The notes under the pieces were generated by a model, which saw only the letters and a program-made list of their open reading frames with translations, was not told the origin of the DNA and did not search any database. This document shows positions 27,413 to 36,204 of a stretch of 64,000 bases of DNA, piece after piece (within the stretch, counting starts at the first letter, position 1; each line of letters begins with the position of its first letter). Location of the stretch: the NCBI RefSeq assembly GCF_009828095.1, contig NZ_WTYP01000002.1, positions 997,001-1,061,000 on the forward strand. Direction: 5' to 3'. A program made the translations under genes and the position numbers. The stretch is from Pontixanthobacter luteolus (lineage in GTDB: Bacteria > Pseudomonadota > Alphaproteobacteria > Sphingomonadales > Sphingomonadaceae).

Positions 27413-28390
27413 ATGGACGAACAGGCATTGAAGGCAAGACTGCCCGGCTCGATTGCAGCCCGGGTGCAGACACTCAAACTTGCAGATGGCAAGGTCACTC
27501 TGGTGCTGGAGGCTTCAGGTCTCGATGCGGCCGGACGTGCGGGGCTGGAAGCTGCAGCCAAGGATGTGCTGGGCGCAGCCGACGGCGTTTCCGAAGTGCG
27601 CGTTGCGATGGTCGCGGACCGGGCTCCGCCCCCGCCGAAACCGCGCATCATTGCGATCGGTTCGGGCAAGGGTGGGGTCGGCAAGTCGACGCTGACGGCC
27701 AATCTTGCGGTTGCTCTTGCGCGCATGGGGCGCAAGGTCGGCGTGGTCGACGCTGACGTTTATGGCCCCTCGCAGCCCACAATCCTCGATACCAAAGGCG
27801 GCAAGCCGGAAGCCCGCGATGACAAGCTCGTGCCGGTTCAGAGTCGCCACGGCGTGCCGCTATTGTCGATGGGGCACCTGGTTGAACCTGGAAAGGCGCT
27901 TGCCTGGCGCGGGCCGATGGCCGGAAATGCGATGGCGCAGCTGGTCGATGCGCACTGGGGCGATACCGAATTGTTGCTGATCGATCTTCCGCCGGGAACC
28001 GGGGATGTACAGCTGACCATGCTGCAGAAATTCAAACCGGAAGGCGCTGTCATCGTTTCGACGCCGCAGGATCTGGCGCTGATCGATGCACAGCGTGCGG
28101 CCAATCTGTTCGATTCGGGCAAGGTGCCGATAATCGGGCTGGTAGAAAACATGTCCGGATATGCGTGCCCGCATTGTGGTGAAGTAAGCGACCCGTTCGG
28201 GCGCGGCGGGGTGGAAACCGCTGCGGAGGGAACGGGCATTCCTTTCCTAGGCCGCATTCCTCTGGCCCTTGAAATTCGCAAGGCGAGCGATGCCGGTGCG
28301 CCGAATACATCAGGTGACGGCGAAGAGGCTGAAGCTTTCTCGGCGATCGCGGCAAAGCTCGCGAGCTGGATCGACAGGGAGGCTGTCTGA
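27413..28390 (+). CDS. mrp: Mrp/NBP35-family iron-sulfur carrier ATPase (ApbC)
   Basis: A 325-residue P-loop ATPase with an N-terminal MIP18/DUF59-type domain (about 1-75). The deviant Walker A is [17 protein letters not shown]; the scaffold pair CPHC lies in [17 protein letters not shown]. It carries Fe-S clusters to target proteins. The ATG at 27413 is preferred; ATG 27395 and GTG 27353 are in frame. It is divergent from hflK and 2 bases before a molybdenum hydroxylase gene, itself a partner of Fe-S subunits. Confidence 0.92.
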   Translation: MDEQALKARLPGSIAARVQTLKLADGKVTLVLEASGLDAAGRAGLEAAAKDVLGAADGVSEVRVAMVADRAPPPPKPRIIAIGSGKGGVGKSTLTANLAVALARMGRKVGVVDADVYGPSQPTILDTKGGKPEARDDKLVPVQSRHGVPLLSMGHLVEPGKALAWRGPMAGNAMAQLVDAHWGDTELLLIDLPPGTGDVQLTMLQKFKPEGAVIVSTPQDLALIDAQRAANLFDSGKVPIIGLVENMSGYACPHCGEVSDPFGRGGVETAAEGTGIPFLGRIPLALEIRKASDAGAPNTSGDGEEAEAFSAIAAKLASWIDREAV

Positions 28391-28392
28391 CC

Positions 28393-30675
28393 ATGGCAAT
28401 CAGCCGCCGGGGGGTGCTTGTCGGCGCCGCAGTCGGCGGCGGCTTGCTGGTTGCATGGGGTCTTCGTCCGCGCACCTTCCCGACCCCGCTTAGCCCGGGG
28501 CGGGGCGAACAGGTTTTCGGTGCGTGGCTGAAAGTAGCCCGGGACGGGGTCGTTACCGTCGCTGTTCCACAGACTGAGATGGGGCAAGGTGTTACCACCA
28601 TTTTGCCGCAGATCATCGCCATCGAGCTAGGTGCCGACTGGCGCCAGATCGCAGTTGAACCCGCCCCGGTAAGCGGTGCCTATGCCAACATCCCGCTTGC
28701 CGCCAAATGGGCTGCATTGTGGACGCCGACGTTCGCCGATCTTGCGGATGAGCCGGGCGACATGCTGGCTGAACGCTACGCCCAGATCACCCGGTTTTCG
28801 GCGACTGCAGACGGGACTTCTCTAGCCGCTTACGAAATGGCCTGCCGCAATGCAGCAGCTTCGGCGCGGACTGTTTTCATAGAGGAGGCGGCAGAGCGCT
28901 GGGGGATTGGTGTCGAGGAATGCGATACAGCAGCCGGCTTTGTCATCGCCGGTGATCGGCGGCTTTCCTTTGGCGAACTGGCCGATGGAGCGGCACAGCG
29001 AGACGCCCCCGATATTCCCGTGCTGCGCCCCGGTGTTATTGCTGAGCAGCCATTGCCCGGTTCCGAATTGGCGGAGCCGGAGTATCCCCGGCTTGATCTG
29101 CCGTCGAAGGTCGACGGAACACATCTGTTCGCAGCGGATGTGCGCCTGCCAGACATGGTTTATGCCGCAATCAAGCACGGGCCGCTCGACCGTGCGGAAC
29201 TTACCGAATTCGACATTGGACCGGCGGAGGCCAATCCGCGGGTCGTGAATGTCGTGAAAGGGAAGCGGTGGCTGGCCGCCGTTGCAACCGACTGGTGGAC
29301 TGCGGACAAGGTGGTCGAAGCTATGCAGCCACGCTTTTCGGTGGAGGGTATCGCCGAAAGTTATCGCGGGCAGGAAGCGCTGAACGATGCCGCGCGGAGC
29401 GGCGCGGGCTTCCGGATCGCAGTGCGCGGTGACGGGGTTTCAATCGACGATCCGGACTTCGCCCGGCGCTATCACGTGGCGCCAGCGCTGCATGCGGCGC
29501 TGGAAACCGCCAGCGCCACGGCCCGCTATGCCGATGGCCGTCTGGAAATCTGGATCGCCAGCCAGGCTCCCGAAAGGGCGCGCAGGGCCGCCGCGCAGGC
29601 GATCGGCCTGTCGCTGGAGGACGTGATCCTTTACCCTATGCCTGCCGGGGGCAGTTTCGACCGCCGGCTGGAGCATGATCATGCGGTGGAAATCGCGCTG
29701 ATCGCCCGCGAGGTGTCGCTCGAACGGCCCCGCCCGGTGCAATTGGTATGGTCGCGCTGGCAGGAACATCTGGCCGGCATCCCCAGAACACCGGCAGTCG
29801 GCCTGCTGTGGGCGGATTTCAAAGACGGCTCCAGCGGGCAGTTGAGCGCGCTGCACAGCCGTATCGCAGCGCCGCCTTCCGCTCTCGAATTCGGCCAGCG
29901 GTTGTTTGAAAACAAGACCCGGTGGGCTGCGCGTGAGGCGGTGTCGGGCAAAGCTGATCCGCTGACCGTGGAAGGGGCGATGCCGCCCTATGGCATACCC
30001 AGTGTGGTGGTCGAGCACGTACCCACCGATATTGGCATTTCCACTGCGCGCATGCGGGGCAATGCCCACGGATATACTGCTTTCTTTACCGAGAGCTTCA
30101 TCGACGAAGCGGCCGCAATGTTCGGGCGCGAGCCGCTGTCTTACCGGATTGAAATGCTGGGCGACGACGTGCGGCTTGTTACCTGCCTTCAGGCGGCGGC
30201 GCGGCTGGCCGAATGGGACGGCGGGCGCGACCAGAGCGGGCAGGGGCTGGCCTGCCACCGGATGGGTTCGAAAGAAACCGGCGGCCGGATTGCTTGCATT
30301 GCGACCGCCCGGCTCGATACAGGCGGGGTCAGGGTTTCGAAGCTGAGCGCGGCGGTTGATATTGGCCGGATCGTCAATCTCGACATCGCGCGTCAGCAGA
30401 TAGAAGGCGGATTGATCTTCGGTCTTTCCATGGCGCTGGGCGCAAGTACAGAATATGCGCGGGGATTGCCGACCACTCAGGGACTGCGCGATCTGAACCT
30501 GCCAAGGCTTGCCGAATGTCCTGAAATCGAAGTCGAATTCGTCCCCAGTTCGGCGGAACCGTTCGATCCCGGGGAACTTGGGGCCGCCGTATGCGCTCCT
30601 GCTGTGGCGAATGCTCTTTTTTCTGCCACCGGGCTGCGGTTCCGCAACCTGCCTCTGTTTTCCGAAGGATTCTGA
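28393..30675 (+). CDS. Molybdopterin-binding subunit of a xanthine-oxidase-family dehydrogenase (isoquinoline 1-oxidoreductase beta type)
   Basis: A 760-residue protein. The N-terminus, with SRRGVLVGAAVGGGLLVAWG, resembles a Tat-type signal, as in periplasmic IorB-like proteins. Molybdenum-cofactor segments include VPQTEMGQGVTTILPQI, GGSFDRR and the C-terminal DPGELGAAVCAPAVANAL with the active-site Glu. No small [2Fe-2S] subunit (IorA type) or cytochrome partner is in the window. The substrate is probably an N-heterocycle or an aldehyde, but this cannot be told from sequence. It follows mrp by 2 bases. Confidence 0.85.
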   Translation: MAISRRGVLVGAAVGGGLLVAWGLRPRTFPTPLSPGRGEQVFGAWLKVARDGVVTVAVPQTEMGQGVTTILPQIIAIELGADWRQIAVEPAPVSGAYANIPLAAKWAALWTPTFADLADEPGDMLAERYAQITRFSATADGTSLAAYEMACRNAAASARTVFIEEAAERWGIGVEECDTAAGFVIAGDRRLSFGELADGAAQRDAPDIPVLRPGVIAEQPLPGSELAEPEYPRLDLPSKVDGTHLFAADVRLPDMVYAAIKHGPLDRAELTEFDIGPAEANPRVVNVVKGKRWLAAVATDWWTADKVVEAMQPRFSVEGIAESYRGQEALNDAARSGAGFRIAVRGDGVSIDDPDFARRYHVAPALHAALETASATARYADGRLEIWIASQAPERARRAAAQAIGLSLEDVILYPMPAGGSFDRRLEHDHAVEIALIAREVSLERPRPVQLVWSRWQEHLAGIPRTPAVGLLWADFKDGSSGQLSALHSRIAAPPSALEFGQRLFENKTRWAAREAVSGKADPLTVEGAMPPYGIPSVVVEHVPTDIGISTARMRGNAHGYTAFFTESFIDEAAAMFGREPLSYRIEMLGDDVRLVTCLQAAARLAEWDGGRDQSGQGLACHRMGSKETGGRIACIATARLDTGGVRVSKLSAAVDIGRIVNLDIARQQIEGGLIFGLSMALGASTEYARGLPTTQGLRDLNLPRLAECPEIEVEFVPSSAEPFDPGELGAAVCAPAVANALFSATGLRFRNLPLFSEGF

Positions 30676-30681
30676 TTTTCA

Positions 30682-31710
30682 ATGACCTGGCAACCGCAAC
30701 ATCTACCCGCCGATCACCCAGCAGTGCACAGCGGAAATGTAGGGGTGCTGGTGGTCAATTTGGGAACACCAGAAGCGCCCACGCCCAAAGCGGTGAAGAA
30801 ATATCTCGCAGAATTCCTGTCCGACCGGCGCGTTGTCGAAATTCCGCCAATCGCGTGGCAGCCGATCCTGCGGGGTATCATCCTGAATACACGGCCCAAG
30901 AAATCGGCCCATGCCTACAGCCAGGTCTGGACCGAAGACGGCTCTCCTCTGGCGAACATAACGAAGGCGCAGGCCGAAGGGTTGCAGCTCCGGCTGGGCA
31001 GCGGGGTGAAAGTTGCCTGGGCCATGCGCTATGGCAAGCCGACTATCGCCGACCAATTGCAACATTTGATGGATGCTGGCTGCGATCGCATTCTGCTTGC
31101 GCCGCTTTACCCGCAATATTCCGGGGCGACGACCGCGACGGTGGTCGACAAGGCGGCGGACAAGCTGAAGGCAATGCGCTGGCAAACATCGCTGCGCACC
31201 TTGCCCCCTTACCATGACGATCCGGCCTATATCACCGCGTTGGCGAGCGATATCGGCAGACAGATCGACACGCTGGATTTCGATCCTGAAGTGCTCCTGC
31301 TCAGCTTTCACGGGATGCCGCAGCGCACGCTTGAGCTAGGTGATCCCTATCACTGCCATTGCCGCAAGACCGCACGGCTGCTGGAAGAAGCGATGGGCCC
31401 GCAGCGGCAAGGCCTGCGTTTCGAAACCAGTTTTCAGTCCCGCTTCGGACCGGCCAAGTGGCTGGAGCCGGCGACAGACGACACGCTGGAACGGCTCGCT
31501 GGCGAAGGCGTAAAGCGCGTCGCGATCGCGGCGCCGGGATTTTCCGCAGATTGCCTCGAGACGCTGGAAGAGCTGGCGATCCAGGGCAAGGAACAATTCG
31601 AGGAGGCCGGCGGTGAGCATTTAGCCGCGCTTGCCTGCCTCAACACGAGCGATGCCGGGATGGACATGCTGGAACATATCATCCGCCGTGAATTGTCGGG
31701 CTGGACTTGA
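30682..31710 (+). CDS. hemH: Ferrochelatase
   Basis: A 342-residue class I ferrochelatase that inserts Fe(II) into protoporphyrin IX, the last step of heme synthesis. VLVVNLGTPEAPT opens the chain, LLLSFHGMPQR carries the metal-binding His, and PGFSADCLETLEEL carries the acidic residues. It follows the molybdenum hydroxylase gene by 6 bases and precedes a P450 gene, a heme user. Confidence 0.94.
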   Translation: MTWQPQHLPADHPAVHSGNVGVLVVNLGTPEAPTPKAVKKYLAEFLSDRRVVEIPPIAWQPILRGIILNTRPKKSAHAYSQVWTEDGSPLANITKAQAEGLQLRLGSGVKVAWAMRYGKPTIADQLQHLMDAGCDRILLAPLYPQYSGATTATVVDKAADKLKAMRWQTSLRTLPPYHDDPAYITALASDIGRQIDTLDFDPEVLLLSFHGMPQRTLELGDPYHCHCRKTARLLEEAMGPQRQGLRFETSFQSRFGPAKWLEPATDDTLERLAGEGVKRVAIAAPGFSADCLETLEELAIQGKEQFEEAGGEHLAALACLNTSDAGMDMLEHIIRRELSGWT

Positions 31711-31718
31711 AGTAGGGT

Positions 31719-31742
31719 TTTACTTACACTTTTGTCAGTAAG
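31719..31742. promoter_or_regulatory. Imperfect palindrome (repressor operator candidate) on the P450 leader
   Basis: TTTACTTACA (31719-31728) and TGTCAGTAAG (31733-31742) are mirror arms matching at 8 of 10 positions around CTTT, a 24-base layout like TetR-family operators. The right arm runs into the AAGGAG ribosome site of the P450 gene (start 31752), so a bound repressor would block this gene selectively. Confidence 0.5.
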
Positions 31743-31751
31743 GAGACCCCC

Positions 31752-33173
31752 ATGGCTACACTGGCAGAAAAAACCGAGACCGTTTCCGCACCGCACGATG
31801 CATCTTTTGCGCCGCGGCACTGGACCGATCGCCTGCCAGATGGCGCACTGGATCATATCCCGGGCGATGCGGGCTGGCCGATGGTTGGCAACACTTTCAA
31901 GATGTTGGCCGACCCGCCAAAGTTCGCTCGCGAAATGATCGAGCGGTTTGGGCGAGTTTACAAGAACAAGGCGTTTGGCGGCTGGCAGGTTGCACTGGTC
32001 GGCGCGGAAGCAAACGAGCTGATGCTGTTCGACCGCAACAAGGTATTTTCGTCCGAACAGGGATGGGGCCCAGTCCTCGACAAGCTGTTTCCCCGCGGGC
32101 TCATGCTGATTGATTTCGATCACCACCGGGCTGACCGGCGGGCATTGTCGATTGCGTTCAAGCCGGGCCCGATGCGGCATTACTCAGGTTCACTCAATCG
32201 CGGGATTGCGCAGGAAGTGGACAGCTGGGCAGACCAGCCGATGAAGTTCTATCCGGCGATCAAGAAGCTGACACTGGATCTGGCCGCTGACAGTTTCATC
32301 GGTATCGAATGGGGCCCGGAAGCAGACAAGATCAACGAGGCGTTCGTCTATATGGTTCAGGCGTCGGTTGCGCCGATCCGCAAGCCTCTGCCCTTTACCT
32401 TGATGCGCAAGGGCGTGAAGGGGCGCGAATTCCTGGTCGATTATTTCACCAAGGAAACGCTGCGCCGCCGGAAAGAAGGCGGCGGGCAGGATATGTTCAG
32501 TCAGTTCGCTACAGCCACGCGTGAAGACGGCGAATTGTTGCCCGTCGACGAAGTTGTCGACCACATGAATTTCCTGATGATGGCGGCACATGACACCATC
32601 ACTTCCAGCGCCACGTCGCTCATATATCTGCTTGCCCGGCACCCTGAATGGCAGGACAAGTTGCGCCAGGAAATTCTTGCAGTAACCGGCGGTCTGGATG
32701 CGAATGGTAAGCCGCGCGATCTGGCATATGAGGATCTGGGCAAGCTTGAGCTGACCGAAATGGCGTTCAAGGAAGCGTTGCGGATGATCCCGCCGGTCCC
32801 GTCAATGCCGCGCAGGGCGCTGAAAGATTTCGAATATGGCGGGTACACTATCCCTGCCGGCACGCAGGTGGGCATCAATATCGCGATGGTCCACCAGATG
32901 GAGGAATATTGGGACGAACCGGAAAAGTTCGATCCGATGCGCTTCACCCCTGAACAGGTTAAGGCGCGCCATAAATATGCGTGGGTACCGTTTGGCGGCG
33001 GAGCCCACATGTGCCTCGGCCTGCACTTCGCCTATATGCAGGTGAAGATCCTGATGGCGCATTTGCTGACGCGCTATTCGATAGAGATCGAGGAAGGTTA
33101 CGACCCCGAGTGGAAACCGTGGCCCATACCGCAGCCAAAAGACGGGCTGAACGTCACTTTCAAATCGCTCTAG
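31752..33173 (+). CDS. Cytochrome P450
   Basis: A 473-residue P450. The I helix has the usual acid-threonine pair (MAAHDTITS); the ExxR motif is KEALRM; the heme loop is FGGGAHMCLGLHFA with C421. The N-terminal layout, DAGWPMVGNTFKML and FGRVYKNKAFGGWQV, resembles the CYP120/CYP26-like group that acts on retinoids or other isoprenoids, though this likeness is by eye only. It is soluble and needs external redox partners, none of which are nearby. AAGGAG lies 6 bases before the ATG. It follows hemH by 41 bases. Confidence 0.92.
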   Translation: MATLAEKTETVSAPHDASFAPRHWTDRLPDGALDHIPGDAGWPMVGNTFKMLADPPKFAREMIERFGRVYKNKAFGGWQVALVGAEANELMLFDRNKVFSSEQGWGPVLDKLFPRGLMLIDFDHHRADRRALSIAFKPGPMRHYSGSLNRGIAQEVDSWADQPMKFYPAIKKLTLDLAADSFIGIEWGPEADKINEAFVYMVQASVAPIRKPLPFTLMRKGVKGREFLVDYFTKETLRRRKEGGGQDMFSQFATATREDGELLPVDEVVDHMNFLMMAAHDTITSSATSLIYLLARHPEWQDKLRQEILAVTGGLDANGKPRDLAYEDLGKLELTEMAFKEALRMIPPVPSMPRRALKDFEYGGYTIPAGTQVGINIAMVHQMEEYWDEPEKFDPMRFTPEQVKARHKYAWVPFGGGAHMCLGLHFAYMQVKILMAHLLTRYSIEIEEGYDPEWKPWPIPQPKDGLNVTFKSL

Positions 33174-33176
33174 CGA

Positions 33177-33347
33177 TCAGAAATCCCAGGCGATGCCGTC
33201 TTTTTCCCAATCGCCGTAGCGGGTAGGGCTAAGTTCGCGCGGTTCGTCTTTCTTCGGGTCTACTGCCTTCGGCTCAGGCACTGGTTCGTTGGTCCAGTGC
33301 TTGGGCTTTTCGAAAGTCTTGGCGGCTTTGGATTTCTCTTTCGTCAT
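33177..33347 (-). CDS. DUF1674 protein, SDHAF4-like succinate dehydrogenase assembly factor
   Basis: A 56-residue polar protein ending in SPTRYGDWEKDGIAWDF, the DUF1674 signature shared with mitochondrial SDHAF4, which helps assemble the flavinated SdhA subunit. The N-terminus is lysine-rich and probably disordered. A start five codons upstream is possible. It lies 54 bases from the divergent rsmB gene, a neighbour pair I associate with alphaproteobacteria. It converges with the P450 gene, 3 bases apart. Confidence 0.82.
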   Translation of the reverse strand: MTKEKSKAAKTFEKPKHWTNEPVPEPKAVDPKKDEPRELSPTRYGDWEKDGIAWDF

Positions 33348-33401
33348 ACTTGTATAACGCATGGGGTGGCGGTTGGTTTCAAGCGCGACTAAGGCAGCCG
33401 T

Positions 33402-34634
33402 ATGGCTGACATTCCCGGACTTCCCGCGCGCCGCGCTGCGCTTCAGATGATCGATGCGGTGCTGCATCGCGGTGAGACGCTCGAAAATGCAGAGCGCAAC
33501 GCGACGCGCAGTATTCGCGGCCCAGCAGACAAGGCATTGTCGCGCGCGATTGCAGGCGAAACGCTCCGCTGGCTGGTCGATCTCGACGGCCTCATCGACA
33601 GTGCAACCAAGAAAAACCTGCCGCATGATGCGAAGCCCCGCTCCGTCCTGCGCCTGATGCTGGCGCAGTGGTTGCGGCTGGATACGCCCCCTCATGCGGT
33701 AATCGCGACGGGACTTCCCCTGCTTGCGGGTGGTCCGCGCAGGCTTGCACACGGGGTGTTTTCGACACTGACGAAGCAAGAAATTACGCTCCCCGATGCA
33801 CCCACCCTGCCGGACGATGTGGCAGAGCGGTGGGGTGAGCGTGCTTCAGCGATTGCATCGGGCCTGATCGTCCCGCCGCCGCTCGACTTGGCGCTGAAAA
33901 ATTGGGACGAAACCGCGGAACGTGCCGCCGCGATGGGCGGGATCAGCCTCGCGCCCGGCCATATCCGTCTGCCCAGAGGCACGCCGATTGATCAATTGCC
34001 CGGATTTGGCGACGGTGATTGGTGGGTACAGGATTTCGCCGCTTCGCTGCCTGCACGTTTGCTGGGGCGAGGTGAAGGCAAGCGGGTGCTCGATTTGTGT
34101 TCCGCGCCGGGCGGAAAGACGCTGCAACTGGCTGCGGCTGGCTGGCGGGTCACTTCGCTCGACATCAGCGAACGCCGCCTGGAAAAAGTCAGGCAGAACC
34201 TGAAGCGCACCGGGCTGGAAGCTGAAGTGATAAAGGCGAACGCGCTGACGTGGCAGCCTGCCAAACAATTCGATGCCATCCTGCTCGACGCACCTTGCAC
34301 TGCAACCGGCACATGCCGCCGCCACCCGGATGTGGTTCACCGGATCGGGGACAGGCAGATCGAGGAAATGGCTGAACTGCAGAATGCGCTATTGGAGCGG
34401 GCGGCCGGCTGGCTGCCCGATGGCAGCACTCTCGTCTATGCGGTGTGCTCTCTGGAAAGCGCGGAGGGTGCGGCGCAGGCAGACAGTGTCGGCCTGACCG
34501 CGCAGCCAGTTACCGCTGACGAATTACCCGCCGATTTGCAGCCGACCGAAGATGGCTGGCTGCGCACTGATCCGGGAATGCTGCGCGATGAAGGCGGCCT
34601 GGACGGTTTCTTTGTCGCGCGCTGGCGGAAATAA
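33402..34634 (+). CDS. rsmB: 16S rRNA m5C methyltransferase, RsmB-like
   Basis: A 410-residue protein with an N-terminal NusB-like RNA-binding domain (about 1-140, RRAALQMIDAVLHRGETLENA) and a C-terminal Rossmann methyltransferase domain. Motif I is LCSAPGGKTLQLA; the catalytic cysteines lie in LLDAPCTATGTCRRHPDV and VYAVCSLE. It resembles RsmB, which methylates C967 of 16S rRNA. It converges with msrA. Confidence 0.9.
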   Translation: MADIPGLPARRAALQMIDAVLHRGETLENAERNATRSIRGPADKALSRAIAGETLRWLVDLDGLIDSATKKNLPHDAKPRSVLRLMLAQWLRLDTPPHAVIATGLPLLAGGPRRLAHGVFSTLTKQEITLPDAPTLPDDVAERWGERASAIASGLIVPPPLDLALKNWDETAERAAAMGGISLAPGHIRLPRGTPIDQLPGFGDGDWWVQDFAASLPARLLGRGEGKRVLDLCSAPGGKTLQLAAAGWRVTSLDISERRLEKVRQNLKRTGLEAEVIKANALTWQPAKQFDAILLDAPCTATGTCRRHPDVVHRIGDRQIEEMAELQNALLERAAGWLPDGSTLVYAVCSLESAEGAAQADSVGLTAQPVTADELPADLQPTEDGWLRTDPGMLRDEGGLDGFFVARWRK

Positions 34635-34637
34635 CGC

Positions 34638-35174
34638 TCAGGCCTTTACCTTGTCCTGAAAGCTCTTGCGCAGCTTCATGATCTTGGGCGGGATCACGGC
34701 GAGGCAATAGGGGTTCTGCTTCCCTTCACCTTCCCAGTATTCCTGATGGTAATCCTCTGCCGGATACCATTTTGCCGGCCCCTCGATCGTCGTCACGACC
34801 TTGCCGCCGTGATCGTCGTTGGCGCGTCCAATCGCGGCTTCGGCTTCGGCGCGTTGGGCATCGTCCAACGGGAAGATCGCGCTGCGGTACTGGGTGCCGA
34901 CATCGTTGCCCTGACGGTTGAGCTGGGTTGGATCATGCGTTCCCAGAAACACGTCGAGGATTTCGGCGTGAGAGATCACATCGGGATCATACGTGACGCG
35001 GATCGCCTCTGCGTGGCCGGTGGTGCCGCTGCACACCTGCTTGTAGGTCGGATTCTCCACCGTACCGCCGATATAGCCGCTCTCCACCTCGGTGACGCCG
35101 ATCACGTCGCGGAAGACCGCCTCTGTGCACCAGAAGCATCCACCTGCGATGATTGCCTGCTCGCTGTTTGCCAT
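34638..35174 (-). CDS. msrA: Peptide-methionine (S)-S-oxide reductase MsrA
   Basis: A 178-residue MsrA. The catalytic Cys is C13 in GGCFWCTEAVF. YIGGTVENPTYKQVCSGTTGHAE and the C-terminal YHQEYWEGEG segment are hallmarks. It repairs S-methionine sulfoxide. The start at 35174 (MANSEQAI) is the first Met before the conserved domain; a longer frame is rejected. It is unlinked to msrB at 20.9 kb. Confidence 0.94.
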   Translation of the reverse strand: MANSEQAIIAGGCFWCTEAVFRDVIGVTEVESGYIGGTVENPTYKQVCSGTTGHAEAIRVTYDPDVISHAEILDVFLGTHDPTQLNRQGNDVGTQYRSAIFPLDDAQRAEAEAAIGRANDDHGGKVVTTIEGPAKWYPAEDYHQEYWEGEGKQNPYCLAVIPPKIMKLRKSFQDKVKA

Positions 35175-35312
35175 GTCGCTGTCTTTCCATTGTCCAGTGG
35201 TGAGGGGGCATTGTTGGAACACAGATAGGAACCGGGTGTTCCATTGTCATCGCCTCAAACGAGTTTAGAGTGCGGCACCGCGATACACTTATCATCCCCG
35301 GAGAGAGAAATT

Positions 35313-36188
35313 ATGCGTTCAATCATGCTTGCCACTGCAGCCGCTGCCTTTGCCATTGCGGCACCGGCGAATGCCGATCACCACGCATCGGGGGATCACC
35401 CGGCTGATCATGGGGCGAAAGATCACGCCATGAACATGCCGCTGATGGAAGTCCTGGCAAGCGAAACACGGGCCGAAGACTTTGGCCGGGATCAGTACCG
35501 CAATCCCATGGAGACACTCGGATTCTTCCAGGTAGAGCCGCAGCACACAGTAGTTGAATATGGGCCCGGCGGCGGCTGGTATACCCGCGTGCTTGCCCCC
35601 TATGTTGCAGGAACCGGTCAGTATATCGCTGTAGACGGCGACACCGACCAACGCAGTTTCCGCGATGCAGAAGCCGAGGCGCAAAGCAGGAGCTGGCCGC
35701 AGCGTTTCCCTGGCATCGCCGCAGGATGGACGGGCGTGGATGCAGCAAAAATCATGGCTTTCGAAAGCGACGAATTGCCGGAAGGCATCGCCGGCAATGT
35801 CGACCGCGTGCTAATATTCCGCTCCATGCACGGTCTGCTCAACGGTAACCGCGCCGATTCCGAACTGCGCAATATCCGTGCCATGCTCGCGGATGACGGG
35901 TTGGTTGGTGTGGTCCAGCACCGCGCAAAAGCTGATCAGCCGTACGAGATGGCGATGGGTACGCGTGGATATCTGCGGCAGGACGACGTGATCGCGCTGT
36001 TCAAGGCGTTTGGCTTCGAACTTGTCGATACGTCTGAGGTGAACGCGAACGCGGCTGACCCGGCAGATTGGGAAGGCGGCGTTTGGACCCTCCCTCCCGT
36101 CCTGCGTTATGGAGATCAGGACCGGGCTAAATACACAGCTGTCGGCGAATCTGACCGCATGACACTGCTGTTCAAGAAAGCAGACTGA
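35313..36188 (+). CDS. Predicted exported SAM-methyltransferase-like protein with His-rich N-terminus
   Basis: A 291-residue protein. A signal peptide covers about 1-20 (LATAAAAFAIAAPANA) and is followed by a His-rich stretch (about 21-40, DHHASGDHPADHGAKDH). The rest is a class I methyltransferase fold: motif I VVEYGPGGGWYTRVLAPYV, then YIAVDGDT and a C-terminal fold segment. It resembles the COG4798 family of predicted methyltransferases. The start at 35313 has GGAGAGA upstream. An exported methyltransferase fold is odd, since SAM is cytosolic. Its function is unknown. Confidence 0.8.
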   Translation: MRSIMLATAAAAFAIAAPANADHHASGDHPADHGAKDHAMNMPLMEVLASETRAEDFGRDQYRNPMETLGFFQVEPQHTVVEYGPGGGWYTRVLAPYVAGTGQYIAVDGDTDQRSFRDAEAEAQSRSWPQRFPGIAAGWTGVDAAKIMAFESDELPEGIAGNVDRVLIFRSMHGLLNGNRADSELRNIRAMLADDGLVGVVQHRAKADQPYEMAMGTRGYLRQDDVIALFKAFGFELVDTSEVNANAADPADWEGGVWTLPPVLRYGDQDRAKYTAVGESDRMTLLFKKAD

Positions 36189-36204
36189 GTTTAAGGGCGG
36201 CAGC

